Source: Mycolicibacterium arenosum
GTDB lineage: Bacteria; Actinomycetota; Actinomycetes; Mycobacteriales; Mycobacteriaceae
Length of the DNA: 64,000 nt
Direction: 5' to 3'
NCBI RefSeq assembly: GCF_024320865.1
Contig: NZ_JANDBD010000001.1
Span: 496,001-560,000 of the forward strand
This document shows positions 1-8,391 of the stretch, one piece after another. Made by a program: the position numbers and the translations under genes. Each line of letters begins with the position of its first letter. Positions within the stretch are counted from its first letter, which is position 1. The notes under the pieces were generated by a model. It ran no database searches, was not told the DNA's origin, and worked only from the letters and a program-made list of their open reading frames with translations.

Positions 1-351
1 TTCCTGTGCGGCGCCATTCAGGCGGCCTCGCGGCTGGGCGCCGAGCAGTCCGCGAAGCTGTGTGTGCAGTACCTGGCGCCGATCATGAAGAACCGCCAGT
101 ACAACTTCCTGCCCCTCGCCCAGAACGTCTTCGTCGGCGGCACCACGCGGCCGAATGAACTCACCTACAGCGAGGATTGGCTGCGTCCGGATTACATTCC
201 ACCGCAAGCAGTTCCGCAACAGCAACCACCGACTGAGGGGCAGCCGTCGACGCCGGCGATGGGTCCGCCCTTGGCGGCGGAGGCCCCGGCCACACCGAAC
301 CCGGCGGACGGCCTGTACGGACTGATGGTGCCACCGGAGGTCGGGCCATGA
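1..351 (+). CDS. mceD: Mce family protein MceD, C-terminal end (partial)
   Basis: The reading frame is open from the first base, so the 5' part lies outside the window. About 116 residues remain. They include the MceD tail pattern of a conserved block around CVQYLAPIMKNRQYNFLP, then a PNELTYSEDWLRPDY-type block, then a Pro/Ala/Gln-rich end. Mce proteins form the cell-envelope channel of a lipid importer energised by a shared ATPase (established for the family). The stop overlaps the mceE start as ATGA, so the two are translationally coupled. I cannot tell which of the several mycobacterial mce operons this is. Confidence 0.88.
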   Translation, partial: FLCGAIQAASRLGAEQSAKLCVQYLAPIMKNRQYNFLPLAQNVFVGGTTRPNELTYSEDWLRPDYIPPQAVPQQQPPTEGQPSTPAMGPPLAAEAPATPNPADGLYGLMVPPEVGP

Positions 352-1502
352 TGCGGGACAGTCTGTTTCGTGGATTGATCGTCGCGGTCGCAGCGGCCGT
401 GCTGCTCTCCGGCTGCGCGGACTGGCGAGGACTGAACTCTCTTCCCCTGCCGGGCGTGGAGGGCACGGGGCCGGGGGCGTTCATCATCGAGGCCCAGATG
501 CCGGACGTGGACAACATCGAGCCGAATTCCCGCGTCCGAGTGGGCGATGTGAACGTGGGTCACGTGAGGAGGATCGAGCGGCAGGGTTGGCATGCACTGG
601 TGACGATGGAGCTCAACGGTGACGTCGATCTGCCCGCGAACGCGACGGCCACGCTCGGTCAGACCAGCCTCCTGGGGTCTCTGCACATCGAGTTGGCACC
701 GCCGACCGACGTCCCGCCCGAGGGCAGATTGCAGGAGGGCGCGCTGATTCCACTGGCGTCGTCGCGTGCGTACCCGAGCACCGAGCAGGCGCTGGCCGCG
801 GTTGCACTGCTGCTGAACGGGGGCGGCATCGGCGAGATTCAAGACATCACCGAGGCGTTGAGTACCGCGTTCGAGGGTCGCGAGAACGACTTGCGCAGCC
901 TGATCGAGCAACTCGACGTCGCCATCGGTCACCTCGACGACCAGAAGCAGGACATCATCGCCGCGGCGGAGAGCCTGAACGCTCTGGTCGGTCAGTTCTC
1001 CGCGCAGAAACCGGTGGTGGACAGGGCATTACAGACGATTCCGAATGCGCTTGCAGTGCTCAGAGACCAGCGCGACAACCTCACCGAGGCGCTCGTGCAA
1101 CTCGGCAGGTTGAGCGCGCTCACCGCCGACTCCGTCAACCAGACGAAGGAGGCTCTGGTTCAGGAGCTCGAAGACCTCGGCGTGGTTCTGCAGGAGCTGG
1201 CCGATGCGGGTCCGGCGCTGACGCGCGCGCTGAGTTTTCTGCCCACCTTCCCGTTCCCCAAGGAGACCCTCACCAATTGGATCCGCGGCGACTACGCGAA
1301 CCTGACGTTGATTCTCGATCTGACGTTGAGCCGGATCGACTCCGGATTCTTCACCGGAACGCGGTGGGAGTGCGATCTCACCTGGCTGGAGCTGCAGTGG
1401 GGCCGCACCATCGGCCAGTTCCCCAGCCCGTGCAACGCGGGCGGGCCGGGCACGGCGGGTAATCCGCTGGTCGCTCCCTACCGTCTCGACCAGGGGCCCT
1501 AG
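348..1502 (+). CDS. mceE: Mce family lipoprotein MceE (LprK-like)
   Basis: 384 residues, the usual size for MceE lipoproteins. The N-terminus has a hydrophobic signal ending in a lipobox LLSGC with Cys23, followed by the ADWRGLNSLPLPG segment typical of MceE. The MlaD/MCE domain is near residues 45-120 and a long helical region follows (about 165-310), matching the needle-like hexameric channel part of Mce proteins. The start is the ATG of the ATGA overlap with mceD. It is expected to be membrane-anchored in the periplasm as one of the six subunits of a lipid-import complex; the substrate is not deducible here. The next gene, mceF, starts one base after the stop. Confidence 0.9.
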   Translation: MMRDSLFRGLIVAVAAAVLLSGCADWRGLNSLPLPGVEGTGPGAFIIEAQMPDVDNIEPNSRVRVGDVNVGHVRRIERQGWHALVTMELNGDVDLPANATATLGQTSLLGSLHIELAPPTDVPPEGRLQEGALIPLASSRAYPSTEQALAAVALLLNGGGIGEIQDITEALSTAFEGRENDLRSLIEQLDVAIGHLDDQKQDIIAAAESLNALVGQFSAQKPVVDRALQTIPNALAVLRDQRDNLTEALVQLGRLSALTADSVNQTKEALVQELEDLGVVLQELADAGPALTRALSFLPTFPFPKETLTNWIRGDYANLTLILDLTLSRIDSGFFTGTRWECDLTWLELQWGRTIGQFPSPCNAGGPGTAGNPLVAPYRLDQGP

Positions 1503-1503
1503 C

Positions 1504-3006
1504 ATGCGAATGACCCGGCAAATCCTCATCCAGATGGCGATCTTCGCCGTCATCGCGACCACGGCGCTGGCGATCATGGTCGTGGGCTACATGCGGTTGC
1601 CCGCCCTTCTCGGCGTCGGTCAGTATCGCGTCACGGTGGAGTTGCCCGAAACGGGCGGGCTGTACCCGAGGGCCAATGTCACCTACCGCGGCGTGGAGGT
1701 GGGCGAGGTGAAGAGCGTCGTGCTGACCGGCACCGGCGTCGTCGCGGAACTGTCTCTGAACTCCGACGTCGAGATTCCCGCCGACCTCGACGCCGAAGTG
1801 CACAGCGTGTCGTCGGTCGGCGAGCAGTTCGTTCAACTGCTTCCCCGCAACGGCGCGGGTCCGGCGCTGAAGGACGGTGACGTGATCCCGCTCGATCGCA
1901 CCTCCGTTCCGGCCGACATCAACACGGTCCTGGACAACACGAACCGGGGCCTCGAGGCGATCCCGCGCGACAACCTGAAGACCGTCGTGGACGAGGCCTA
2001 TCTCGCGGTCGGCGGACTGGGACCGGAACTGCGTCGGCTGGTCAGCGGCAGCACCACCCTGGCCATCGACGCCCGAACGAACCTCGACTCGATCACGACG
2101 CTGATCGACCAGGTCAAGCCGGTTCTCGACACCCAGACCGACACCGCGGGCTCGATCCGGGAGTGGGCGGCGAACCTGGCGAGTATCAGTGGTCAGCTGC
2201 AGAGTCAGGATCCGGCCGTCGCTGGCATCCTGGCCAAGGGCCCCGGTGCCGCTGACGAGGTGCGGGCATTGTTCGACCGGCTGCGGCCCACGCTGCCGAT
2301 CGTGCTGGCCAACCTGGTCAGCGTCGGAGAAGTGGCCGTCGCCTACCAGCCGAGTATCGAGCAGTTGCTCGTGCTGCTGCCTCAGGGCACTGCGGTCACG
2401 CAGGCCGTCGGAGTGCACAAGCGGAACACGACGCAGGATTACGAGGGTGATGCGTTGGTCTTCAATCTGAACCTGGCGATCCCGTTGCTGCCGGCACCGA
2501 TACCACTGCCGCCGCAGCAGTTGCCACCACCGTGCACCACCGGATTCCTGCCCGCCCAGCAGACCAGGGTGCCCACGTTCGAGGACTATCCCGACCGGCC
2601 ACCGGGCGACGTCTACTGCCGGGTTCCGCAGGACGCCCCGTTCAACGTGCGCGGCGCCCGCAACCTGCCGTGTATCACCGTGCCCGGCAAACGCGCCCCG
2701 ACGTGGCAGCAGTGCGAGAGCAACGAGCAGTACGTACCGCTCAACGACGGCTACAACTGGAAGGGCGACCCCAACGCGACGCTGTCCGGGCAGGATATCC
2801 CGCATGTGCCTCCGGCCGTCTCGCCTGCTACAGGAGCTGTACCGCCGGTTCCTCCGCCGCCGCCCATCGCGGCCGCCGAATACGATCCGGCGACCGGCAC
2901 GTACGTGGGACCGGACGGACGCGTGTACACGCAGTCGGACCTGGCCCGTAACGCTACAGAGGAGCAAACATGGCAGTCGATGCTGCTGCCCCCGCCGGGC
3001 AGCTGA
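1504..3006 (+). CDS. mceF: Mce family protein MceF
   Basis: 500 residues. One N-terminal membrane segment (about 7-28) is followed by an MCE domain (about 38-115), a helical region and a long Pro-rich C-terminus that ends in a DPATGTYVGPDGR-type block, as seen in MceF proteins. It is the sixth Mce subunit in the operon and caps the A-F set. An ATG lies one base after the mceE stop. The 3' end overlaps the next gene by 37 bp, and that gene has its own good Shine-Dalgarno inside the mceF coding sequence. Confidence 0.9.
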   Translation: MRMTRQILIQMAIFAVIATTALAIMVVGYMRLPALLGVGQYRVTVELPETGGLYPRANVTYRGVEVGEVKSVVLTGTGVVAELSLNSDVEIPADLDAEVHSVSSVGEQFVQLLPRNGAGPALKDGDVIPLDRTSVPADINTVLDNTNRGLEAIPRDNLKTVVDEAYLAVGGLGPELRRLVSGSTTLAIDARTNLDSITTLIDQVKPVLDTQTDTAGSIREWAANLASISGQLQSQDPAVAGILAKGPGAADEVRALFDRLRPTLPIVLANLVSVGEVAVAYQPSIEQLLVLLPQGTAVTQAVGVHKRNTTQDYEGDALVFNLNLAIPLLPAPIPLPPQQLPPPCTTGFLPAQQTRVPTFEDYPDRPPGDVYCRVPQDAPFNVRGARNLPCITVPGKRAPTWQQCESNEQYVPLNDGYNWKGDPNATLSGQDIPHVPPAVSPATGAVPPVPPPPPIAAAEYDPATGTYVGPDGRVYTQSDLARNATEEQTWQSMLLPPPGS

Positions 3007-3554
3007 GCAAACCTGCAGACGAGCCGGTCGAACCGCCGGAGGACCGCGATGGCCGCGGCGCCGCGGAGGCGTTCTCTCGCCGACCGGCGCTCATCGCCGG
3101 CCTGATCGCGGTGTTGGTTCTCGGTGCGCTGACCGGTTGGCTGGGCTTTCGGGCCAAGGAGTCGAGCGATCTCCAACAGCAGCGTGCGACGTTCCTTCAG
3201 GTCGGGCGCCAGGGCGCCATCAACTTGACCACGCTCGACTACGAGCACATCGACACCGACGTGCAGCGCATCCTCGACTCCGCGACCGGGACCTTCTACG
3301 ACGACTTCCAGCAGCGCGCGCCCTCGTTCACCGACGTCGTTCGTCGGGTCCAGTCGAGGTCGGTGGGCACGGTCACGGAGGCGGCGCTCGAGGAGGGTGA
3401 CACACCTACTCAGGCGGAGGTGCTGGTCGCCGTCAGCGTGACGTCCACGGTCGTCGGCCAACCCGAAACACCTCCGCGTGCCTGGCGCATGCGCATTCTG
3501 GTCGAGAAGATCGACGGCGACGCCAAGGTGTCCAGCGTGGAGTTCGTACCGTGA
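2970..3554 (+). CDS. Mce-associated membrane protein (Mam) 1
   Basis: 194 residues. A charged cytoplasmic N-terminus (about 1-42) precedes one membrane helix (about 45-65) and a periplasmic domain of about 130 residues with the Mam pattern (FYDDF block, then a beta-rich end). The ATG at 2970 is preceded by GAGGAG about 6 bases upstream, which fixes the start inside mceF. Mam proteins are encoded downstream of mce genes and are thought to stabilise Mce complexes (established for mce1/mce4; inferred here). It overlaps the next gene by GTGA. Confidence 0.82.
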   Translation: MAVDAAAPAGQLSKPADEPVEPPEDRDGRGAAEAFSRRPALIAGLIAVLVLGALTGWLGFRAKESSDLQQQRATFLQVGRQGAINLTTLDYEHIDTDVQRILDSATGTFYDDFQQRAPSFTDVVRRVQSRSVGTVTEAALEEGDTPTQAEVLVAVSVTSTVVGQPETPPRAWRMRILVEKIDGDAKVSSVEFVP

Positions 3555-4093
3555 CGGATTCCCCCGACGACGCCGTCGACGTGGCCGCGGGACCGACGCA
3601 GCGCCGGGCCGTGGACTGGACCGGGGTTCTGACCTACGGGGTGCTGCCCGCCGTCGCGCTGGTTCTCGCGTTGGCCGCGGGATTCCTGAAGTACGTGGAC
3701 AATTCGGCACGCGACAGCTCCACTGCGCGCACGGAGGCGATACAGGCCGCCTCGACGGGTTCGGTCGCGCTGCTCTCGTACACGCCGGACAGGGTCGAGC
3801 AGCAGCTGAACGACGCGCGCGATCTGCTCACCGGCGAGTTTCGCGACTCGTACACCTCGTTGATCAACGAGGTGGTGATACCCGGTGCGCAGCAGCAGCA
3901 GATCTCGGCGACGGCAACGGTCGCCAGGGCGGGATCGGTCTCCGCTAGTGCCACCGAGGCCGTCGTGCTGGTGTTCGTCAACCAGACCGTCGTGGTTGAC
4001 GCGAGCGCGCCCACCGACATGGTCTCCGCCGTCCGCGTGACGTTGGAGAGGGCCGGCGACGAGTGGTTGATCTCCGACTTCACCCCGGTCTAA
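3551..4093 (+). CDS. Mce-associated membrane protein (Mam) 2
   Basis: 180 residues with the same architecture as its upstream neighbour: a short N-terminus, one membrane helix at about 25-47, and a periplasmic domain containing TGEFRDSYTSLI and a beta-strand end LISDFTPV. The start is the GTG of a GTGA overlap. It is the last gene of the mce operon; the following gene is convergent and ends 10 bases further on. The presence of two Mam genes also occurs in mce4-type operons, but that alone does not identify the operon. Confidence 0.82.
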   Translation: MTDSPDDAVDVAAGPTQRRAVDWTGVLTYGVLPAVALVLALAAGFLKYVDNSARDSSTARTEAIQAASTGSVALLSYTPDRVEQQLNDARDLLTGEFRDSYTSLINEVVIPGAQQQQISATATVARAGSVSASATEAVVLVFVNQTVVVDASAPTDMVSAVRVTLERAGDEWLISDFTPV

Positions 4094-4102
4094 AGCACGC
4101 CG

Positions 4103-5929
4103 TCAGCTGAGGTGGTGCACCTCCTGCAGCCCGTAGACCGGTGTCGGGATGCCCTCGTGTCGGGCCTTGAGCTGCAGTGCGAGGTACAGCGAGTAGTGCC
4201 GCGACTGATGCAGGTTGCCGCCGTGGAACCAGAGGTTCTCCTGCTGGGTCGGCTTCCACATGTTGCGCTGCTCGCCCTCCCACGGCCCCGGATCCTTGGT
4301 CGTGTCGCTGCCGAGCCCCCACACCTTGCCGACCTTGTCGGCGACGTCCTGCCCGATCAGGTCGGCGGCCCAGCCGTTCATCGAGCCGTACCCGGTCGCG
4401 TACACGACGACGTCCGCGGGCAGTTCGGTGCCGTCGGCCAGCACGACGGAGTTCTCCGTCAGGTGATCGACCTGGCCGTGCGCGAGCTTGATCGTGCCGT
4501 CGGCGATCAGGTCCGAGGCGCCGACGTCGATGTAGTAGCCGGAGCCGCGCCGCAGGTACTTCATGAACAGGCCGGAGTCGTCGTCGCCCCAGTCGAGGTC
4601 GAAGCCCGCGGCGGTCAACGCGTCGTAGAAGTCCTTGTCCCGCTCGCGAATCGCGTCGTAGATGGGGATCTGGAATTCGTGCATGATCCGGTACGGCAGC
4701 GACGCGAACGTCAGGTCGGCCTTCTCCGTCGTCATGCCCGAGGCGACGGCTCGCTCGGAGTACAGGTCGCCGAGCCCTAGGTCCATGAGCGAGTCCGACT
4801 TCACGATGTGCGTCGACGACCGCTGGATCATCGTGGTGTCGACGCCGTTCTCGACCAGTGCCTTGCAGATGTCGTGCGCCGAGTTGTTGGAGCCGATCAC
4901 CACGGCGCGCTTGCCGACGTAGCCGTCCGGGCCGGGGTGCGCGCTGGAGTGGTGCTGGTCGCCCGCGAACACGTCGTGGCCGGGCAGCGTCGGCACGTAC
5001 GGCTTGCCGGACATCCCGGTTGCGAGCACCAGCTGCACCGGCTTCAGTGTGATGCGCTCGCCGTCGCGGTCCACCTCGACGGTCCAGCGCTTCTCGGCCT
5101 CGTCGTAGGACGCCGACAGGCACGTCGTCTTCGACCAGTACGGCACCTCCATGACACGGGTGTAGAACTCCAGCCAGTCGCCGATCTTGTCCTTCGGCGC
5201 GAACACCGGCCAGTTCTTCGGGAACGGCAGGTACGGCAGGTGGTCGTACCAGACCGGGTCGTGCAGGCACAGCGACTTGTACCGGTTGCGCCACTGGTCG
5301 CCGGGCCGTTCCTGGCGGTCCAGCACCAGCGCGGGCACGCCGAGTTGACGCAACCGCGCGCCCAGCGCGATACCGCCCTGACCGCCGCCGACGACGACCG
5401 CGTAGGGCTGCTCGGTGTAGCCCAGCGCGGCCTGCTCGTCCTCCCGCTTCTGCGCCCACGAGCGGGTGTCGGGATCGCTGCCGTGCACGGCGCCCAGGAC
5501 GCGCGTCGGACCGGTCCGCTCCTCGTGGTCCTTGAGTTCCTGGAGCGCGGTCAGAAGCGTCCAGGCCTGACCGCCGTCACCGTCGTCCCTGATCCGCAGG
5601 TGGCCGGTTCCGCGGCCCACGGCGGTCTCGAACTCGATGAACGCGGACGCGACGCCGTCCCCGTCGTCGCTGGCCGGTTCGCTGGTGCGGAAACCCGACG
5701 GGTCGGTGGGTGCGAGGCGTTCGGTGAGCATGTCGCCGACCGCCTCGCGACCCTCCATGGTCTTGATGTTCCAGGTGAACGAGACGAGGTCGCGCCAGAA
5801 GCTGTCGACGGCGAACTTGGCGACGACGCGCTCGATGTCACGGGTGGCCAGGGCGGCCTCGAAGTCGGCGAGCCACGTGTCGATGCGCTCCTGCGCCGAG
5901 AGGGTGCGGGTGTCGAGAGTTGAAGTCAT
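4103..5929 (-). CDS. FAD/NAD(P)-dependent monooxygenase with N-terminal NTF2-like domain
   Basis: 608 residues from the ATG at 5929, chosen over an upstream extension that would run through the intergenic palindrome. Residues about 8-130 resemble a SnoaL/NTF2 fold. The FAD-binding Rossmann motif GGGQGG is at 181-186, and a second dinucleotide motif (VVIGSNNSAHDI) lies in the middle. The ATG-type motif VVYATGYGSM near residue 510 is typical of flavin monooxygenases of the YUCCA/FMO group. I see no strict Baeyer-Villiger fingerprint. The probable role is oxygenation of a small organic substrate using NADPH. It is divergent from an alcohol dehydrogenase across 95 bp that contain a strong palindrome. 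Confidence 0.82.
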   Translation of the reverse strand: MTSTLDTRTLSAQERIDTWLADFEAALATRDIERVVAKFAVDSFWRDLVSFTWNIKTMEGREAVGDMLTERLAPTDPSGFRTSEPASDDGDGVASAFIEFETAVGRGTGHLRIRDDGDGGQAWTLLTALQELKDHEERTGPTRVLGAVHGSDPDTRSWAQKREDEQAALGYTEQPYAVVVGGGQGGIALGARLRQLGVPALVLDRQERPGDQWRNRYKSLCLHDPVWYDHLPYLPFPKNWPVFAPKDKIGDWLEFYTRVMEVPYWSKTTCLSASYDEAEKRWTVEVDRDGERITLKPVQLVLATGMSGKPYVPTLPGHDVFAGDQHHSSAHPGPDGYVGKRAVVIGSNNSAHDICKALVENGVDTTMIQRSSTHIVKSDSLMDLGLGDLYSERAVASGMTTEKADLTFASLPYRIMHEFQIPIYDAIRERDKDFYDALTAAGFDLDWGDDDSGLFMKYLRRGSGYYIDVGASDLIADGTIKLAHGQVDHLTENSVVLADGTELPADVVVYATGYGSMNGWAADLIGQDVADKVGKVWGLGSDTTKDPGPWEGEQRNMWKPTQQENLWFHGGNLHQSRHYSLYLALQLKARHEGIPTPVYGLQEVHHLS

Positions 5930-5964
5930 GTGAGGCAGGACACACCCGAGGCGTCCACCGCCGC

Positions 5965-5990
5965 AAGGGTTGCAACGCCCTGCAACCCTT
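5965..5990. promoter_or_regulatory. Palindromic operator candidate between monooxygenase and alcohol dehydrogenase genes
   Basis: The arms AAGGGTTGCA (5965-5974) and TGCAACCCTT (5981-5990) are perfect inverted repeats of 10 bp around a 6-bp spacer. An outer, also perfect, pair CACACCCG / CGGGTGTG (5941-5948 and 5992-5999) brackets them. The site sits in the gap between two divergent starts (5929 and 6025), where a regulator could control both. The GAF regulator gene at 7.1 kb is the obvious candidate, but this is inference. Confidence 0.65.
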
Positions 5991-6024
5991 TCGGGTGTGG
6001 TCGCGGTCACATAGACATGGCCGC

Positions 6025-7104
6025 ATGAAAGCAGCTGTCTACCACGGACCCAACAAGCTCGAAGTCGCCGACGTCCCCGAACCCGACCCGACTCCGGGCA
6101 CGGTGAAGGTTCGGGTCGGATACAACGGGATCTGCGGCACCGACCTGCACGAGTACTACGCAGGGCCCATCTTCATCCCCACCGAGCCGCATCCGCTGAC
6201 CGGCCAGCAGCTGCCCCTGACCATGGGTCACGAGTTCTCCGGGACGATCACCGACGTCGGCGACGGCGTGACGGACTACGCCGCCGGCGACCGGGTGGCC
6301 ATCATGCCGCTGTACCGCTGTGGACGGTGTCCCGCATGCAGGGCGGGCAACTACAACATCTGCGCGCAGATCGGTTTCCACGGGCTGATGTCGGACGGCG
6401 GAATGGCCGAGTACACCGTGGTCCCGACAGACATGCTGCACCGACTGCCCGACAACGTGTCGCTCGAACTCGGCGCGTTGGTGGAGCCGATGTCGGTGGC
6501 GTACCACGCGGCCACGCTGGGGGAGCCGAGCCCCGAAGGCACGTCGATGGTGTTCGGCGCCGGCCCGATCGGCATCGGTCTGTGGTTCGCGTTGCGCGGC
6601 AAGGGCGTCGACGACGTGTTCGTCGTCGAGCCGTCGGCGACGCGGCGCGCGGCGATCGAGGCGCTGGGTGCGCGCACGCTCGATCCCTTGGCCGTCGACG
6701 TGCCGGCCTTCATCGCCGACCACACCGACGGGCGAGGGGCGGACGCGGTGTACGACGCGGCGGGCGTGCAACCCGCGGTGGAGACCGCGCTGGCGTGCGT
6801 CGGTGCACGGCGAGCCATGGTCAGCGTCGCCATCTACGAGAAGCCCCTCAGCACTCCACTGCTCAACCTCGTCATGAACGAGTCGCGCATCCAGGGGTCG
6901 CTCTGCTACACGGCGCCGGACTTCGCGGCGGTCATCGATCTGATGTCGCGCGGCGTGTACGACACCACCGGCTGGGTGACGTCGATCCCGCTCGACGACG
7001 TCATCGACGAGGGCTTCGAGGCGCTCCACGCGGGAACCAAGATGAAGGTTCTCGTCGACCCGACAGGTGACAGGGATTGTGACGGGGAGCACACTGGACC
7101 GTGA
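6025..7104 (+). CDS. Zinc-dependent alcohol dehydrogenase, 2,3-butanediol dehydrogenase-like
   Basis: 359 residues of the medium-chain dehydrogenase family. Catalytic zinc ligands are visible in CGTDLHEY and GHEF. The structural zinc site is the four-Cys cluster CGRCPACRAGNYNIC, and the NAD-binding glycine motif is GAGPIGIG. The order and spacing fit (R,R)-butanediol dehydrogenases and related sorbitol/threonine-type enzymes; oxidation of a vicinal diol or secondary alcohol with NAD is likely. The ATG at 6025 follows the palindromic region. The stop overlaps the GTG of the regulator gene, so they form one unit. Confidence 0.85.
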   Translation: MKAAVYHGPNKLEVADVPEPDPTPGTVKVRVGYNGICGTDLHEYYAGPIFIPTEPHPLTGQQLPLTMGHEFSGTITDVGDGVTDYAAGDRVAIMPLYRCGRCPACRAGNYNICAQIGFHGLMSDGGMAEYTVVPTDMLHRLPDNVSLELGALVEPMSVAYHAATLGEPSPEGTSMVFGAGPIGIGLWFALRGKGVDDVFVVEPSATRRAAIEALGARTLDPLAVDVPAFIADHTDGRGADAVYDAAGVQPAVETALACVGARRAMVSVAIYEKPLSTPLLNLVMNESRIQGSLCYTAPDFAAVIDLMSRGVYDTTGWVTSIPLDDVIDEGFEALHAGTKMKVLVDPTGDRDCDGEHTGP

Positions 7105-8387
7105 TGCCCACATCTGCAGGTCCGGAACCCGCCGTCGCCGCGGGTGACGACCCGCGCAGCTACGCGATGCTGCTGTCGGAGGTGTACGACGCCACGATGG
7201 CGGGCGGTCGGGCACCGGCCCGGCCACGCGATGTCATCGCCGATTCGTGGAATAGGTTGCTGGGCAAGGGGATCGACCCCGAGCACTTCAGTCCGCCCAA
7301 CGTCGACACCAGCGGGCTCGACGCGCTGAGGCAGGCGTCGGGCCTGTTCGCTGTGCTCGACGACGTGTCGCGCGGGCTGGAGTCGCTGATCGAGAGCGGC
7401 GACAACATCCTCGTCGTCGCCGACGCCCGCGGCCGGGTGCTGTGGCGCTACGGGTCGTCGCGCGTCCTGGGCAACGCCGACCGGCTGGGGTTCGTCGAGG
7501 GTGCGCAGTGGGGCGAGAACGCGGTCGGGACGAACGCGATCGGTACCGCGCTGGCGTCGCACCGGGCCGTGCAGGTGTTCTCCGCCGAGCACTTCCTGCG
7601 CAGCCACCACGCGTGGACGTGCGCGGGGGCGCCGATCAAGGATCCGCGGACGGGCCAGGTCGTCGGCGTCGTCGACGTCTCCGGTCCGGCGGCGACCGTG
7701 CACCCGACCACGATCGCGTTGGTGGACTTGGTCGCCCGGCTGGCCGAATCGCAGCTGCGCGAGGTGCACGACCGCACACTCAACCGGTTGCGGACCGTCG
7801 CCGCGCCGATCCTCGCGCGGGTCGGGCGCCCGGCGCTGGCGGTGGACGCCGACGGCTGGGTGGCCGCGGTGGATTCGCTGCCGCCGCACAACCGGATTCC
7901 GTTGCCCGACAACGTCACTCCGGGGCGGTTGTGGATCCCGACGCTGGGTGCCTGCGACATCGACACGCTGCCCGGCGGCTGGCTGGTGCGGTTGACCGAG
8001 GACGGCGACGACGCGCCCGCGATCTCCCGCGCGGTGCTGGATCTGCGCGACGGCTCCGCTCCCACCCTCGAGATGGTCGGCCAGTTCGGCCGGTGGCGAC
8101 GCGAGATCTCGCCGCGCCACGCGGAGATCCTGTACGTGCTGTCGACTCATCCCCAGGGCAGGTCCGCGCCGGAACTGGCGGAGGACCTGTACGGCGACCG
8201 GTCGCGGGTCGTCACCGTGCGCGCGGAGATGTCGCGACTGCGCCGCCAGTTCGTCGGCCTGGTGCTGGGCACGCCGTACCGGTTCGGCGCCGGGACCACC
8301 GTCGAGGTGCGCTGCCCCGAGGACACGGCGATGCTGCTCGCGACGTCGACCGCGCCTGCGGTGCGGGCGGCGCGCGGTATACGTTGA
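7101..8387 (+). CDS. GAF-domain transcriptional regulator, AcoR/MimR-like sensor without AAA+ domain
   Basis: 428 residues. The N-terminal half carries a GAF-type sensory region (about 60-215) with an EGAQWGENAVGTNAIGTAL block characteristic of regulators of the acetoin/propane-oxidation type. The middle is variable. The C-terminal about 90 residues contain helices suited to DNA binding (SPRHAEILYVLSTHP, then APELAEDLYGDRSRVVTVRAEMSRLRRQF). No sigma-54 AAA+ domain is present, as in mycobacterial relatives. It starts at a GTG overlapping the dehydrogenase stop (an ATG at 7104 is also possible). It most likely regulates the dehydrogenase and the divergent monooxygenase through the palindrome upstream. 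Confidence 0.78.
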   Translation: MMPTSAGPEPAVAAGDDPRSYAMLLSEVYDATMAGGRAPARPRDVIADSWNRLLGKGIDPEHFSPPNVDTSGLDALRQASGLFAVLDDVSRGLESLIESGDNILVVADARGRVLWRYGSSRVLGNADRLGFVEGAQWGENAVGTNAIGTALASHRAVQVFSAEHFLRSHHAWTCAGAPIKDPRTGQVVGVVDVSGPAATVHPTTIALVDLVARLAESQLREVHDRTLNRLRTVAAPILARVGRPALAVDADGWVAAVDSLPPHNRIPLPDNVTPGRLWIPTLGACDIDTLPGGWLVRLTEDGDDAPAISRAVLDLRDGSAPTLEMVGQFGRWRREISPRHAEILYVLSTHPQGRSAPELAEDLYGDRSRVVTVRAEMSRLRRQFVGLVLGTPYRFGAGTTVEVRCPEDTAMLLATSTAPAVRAARGIR

Positions 8388-8391
8388 CCCG

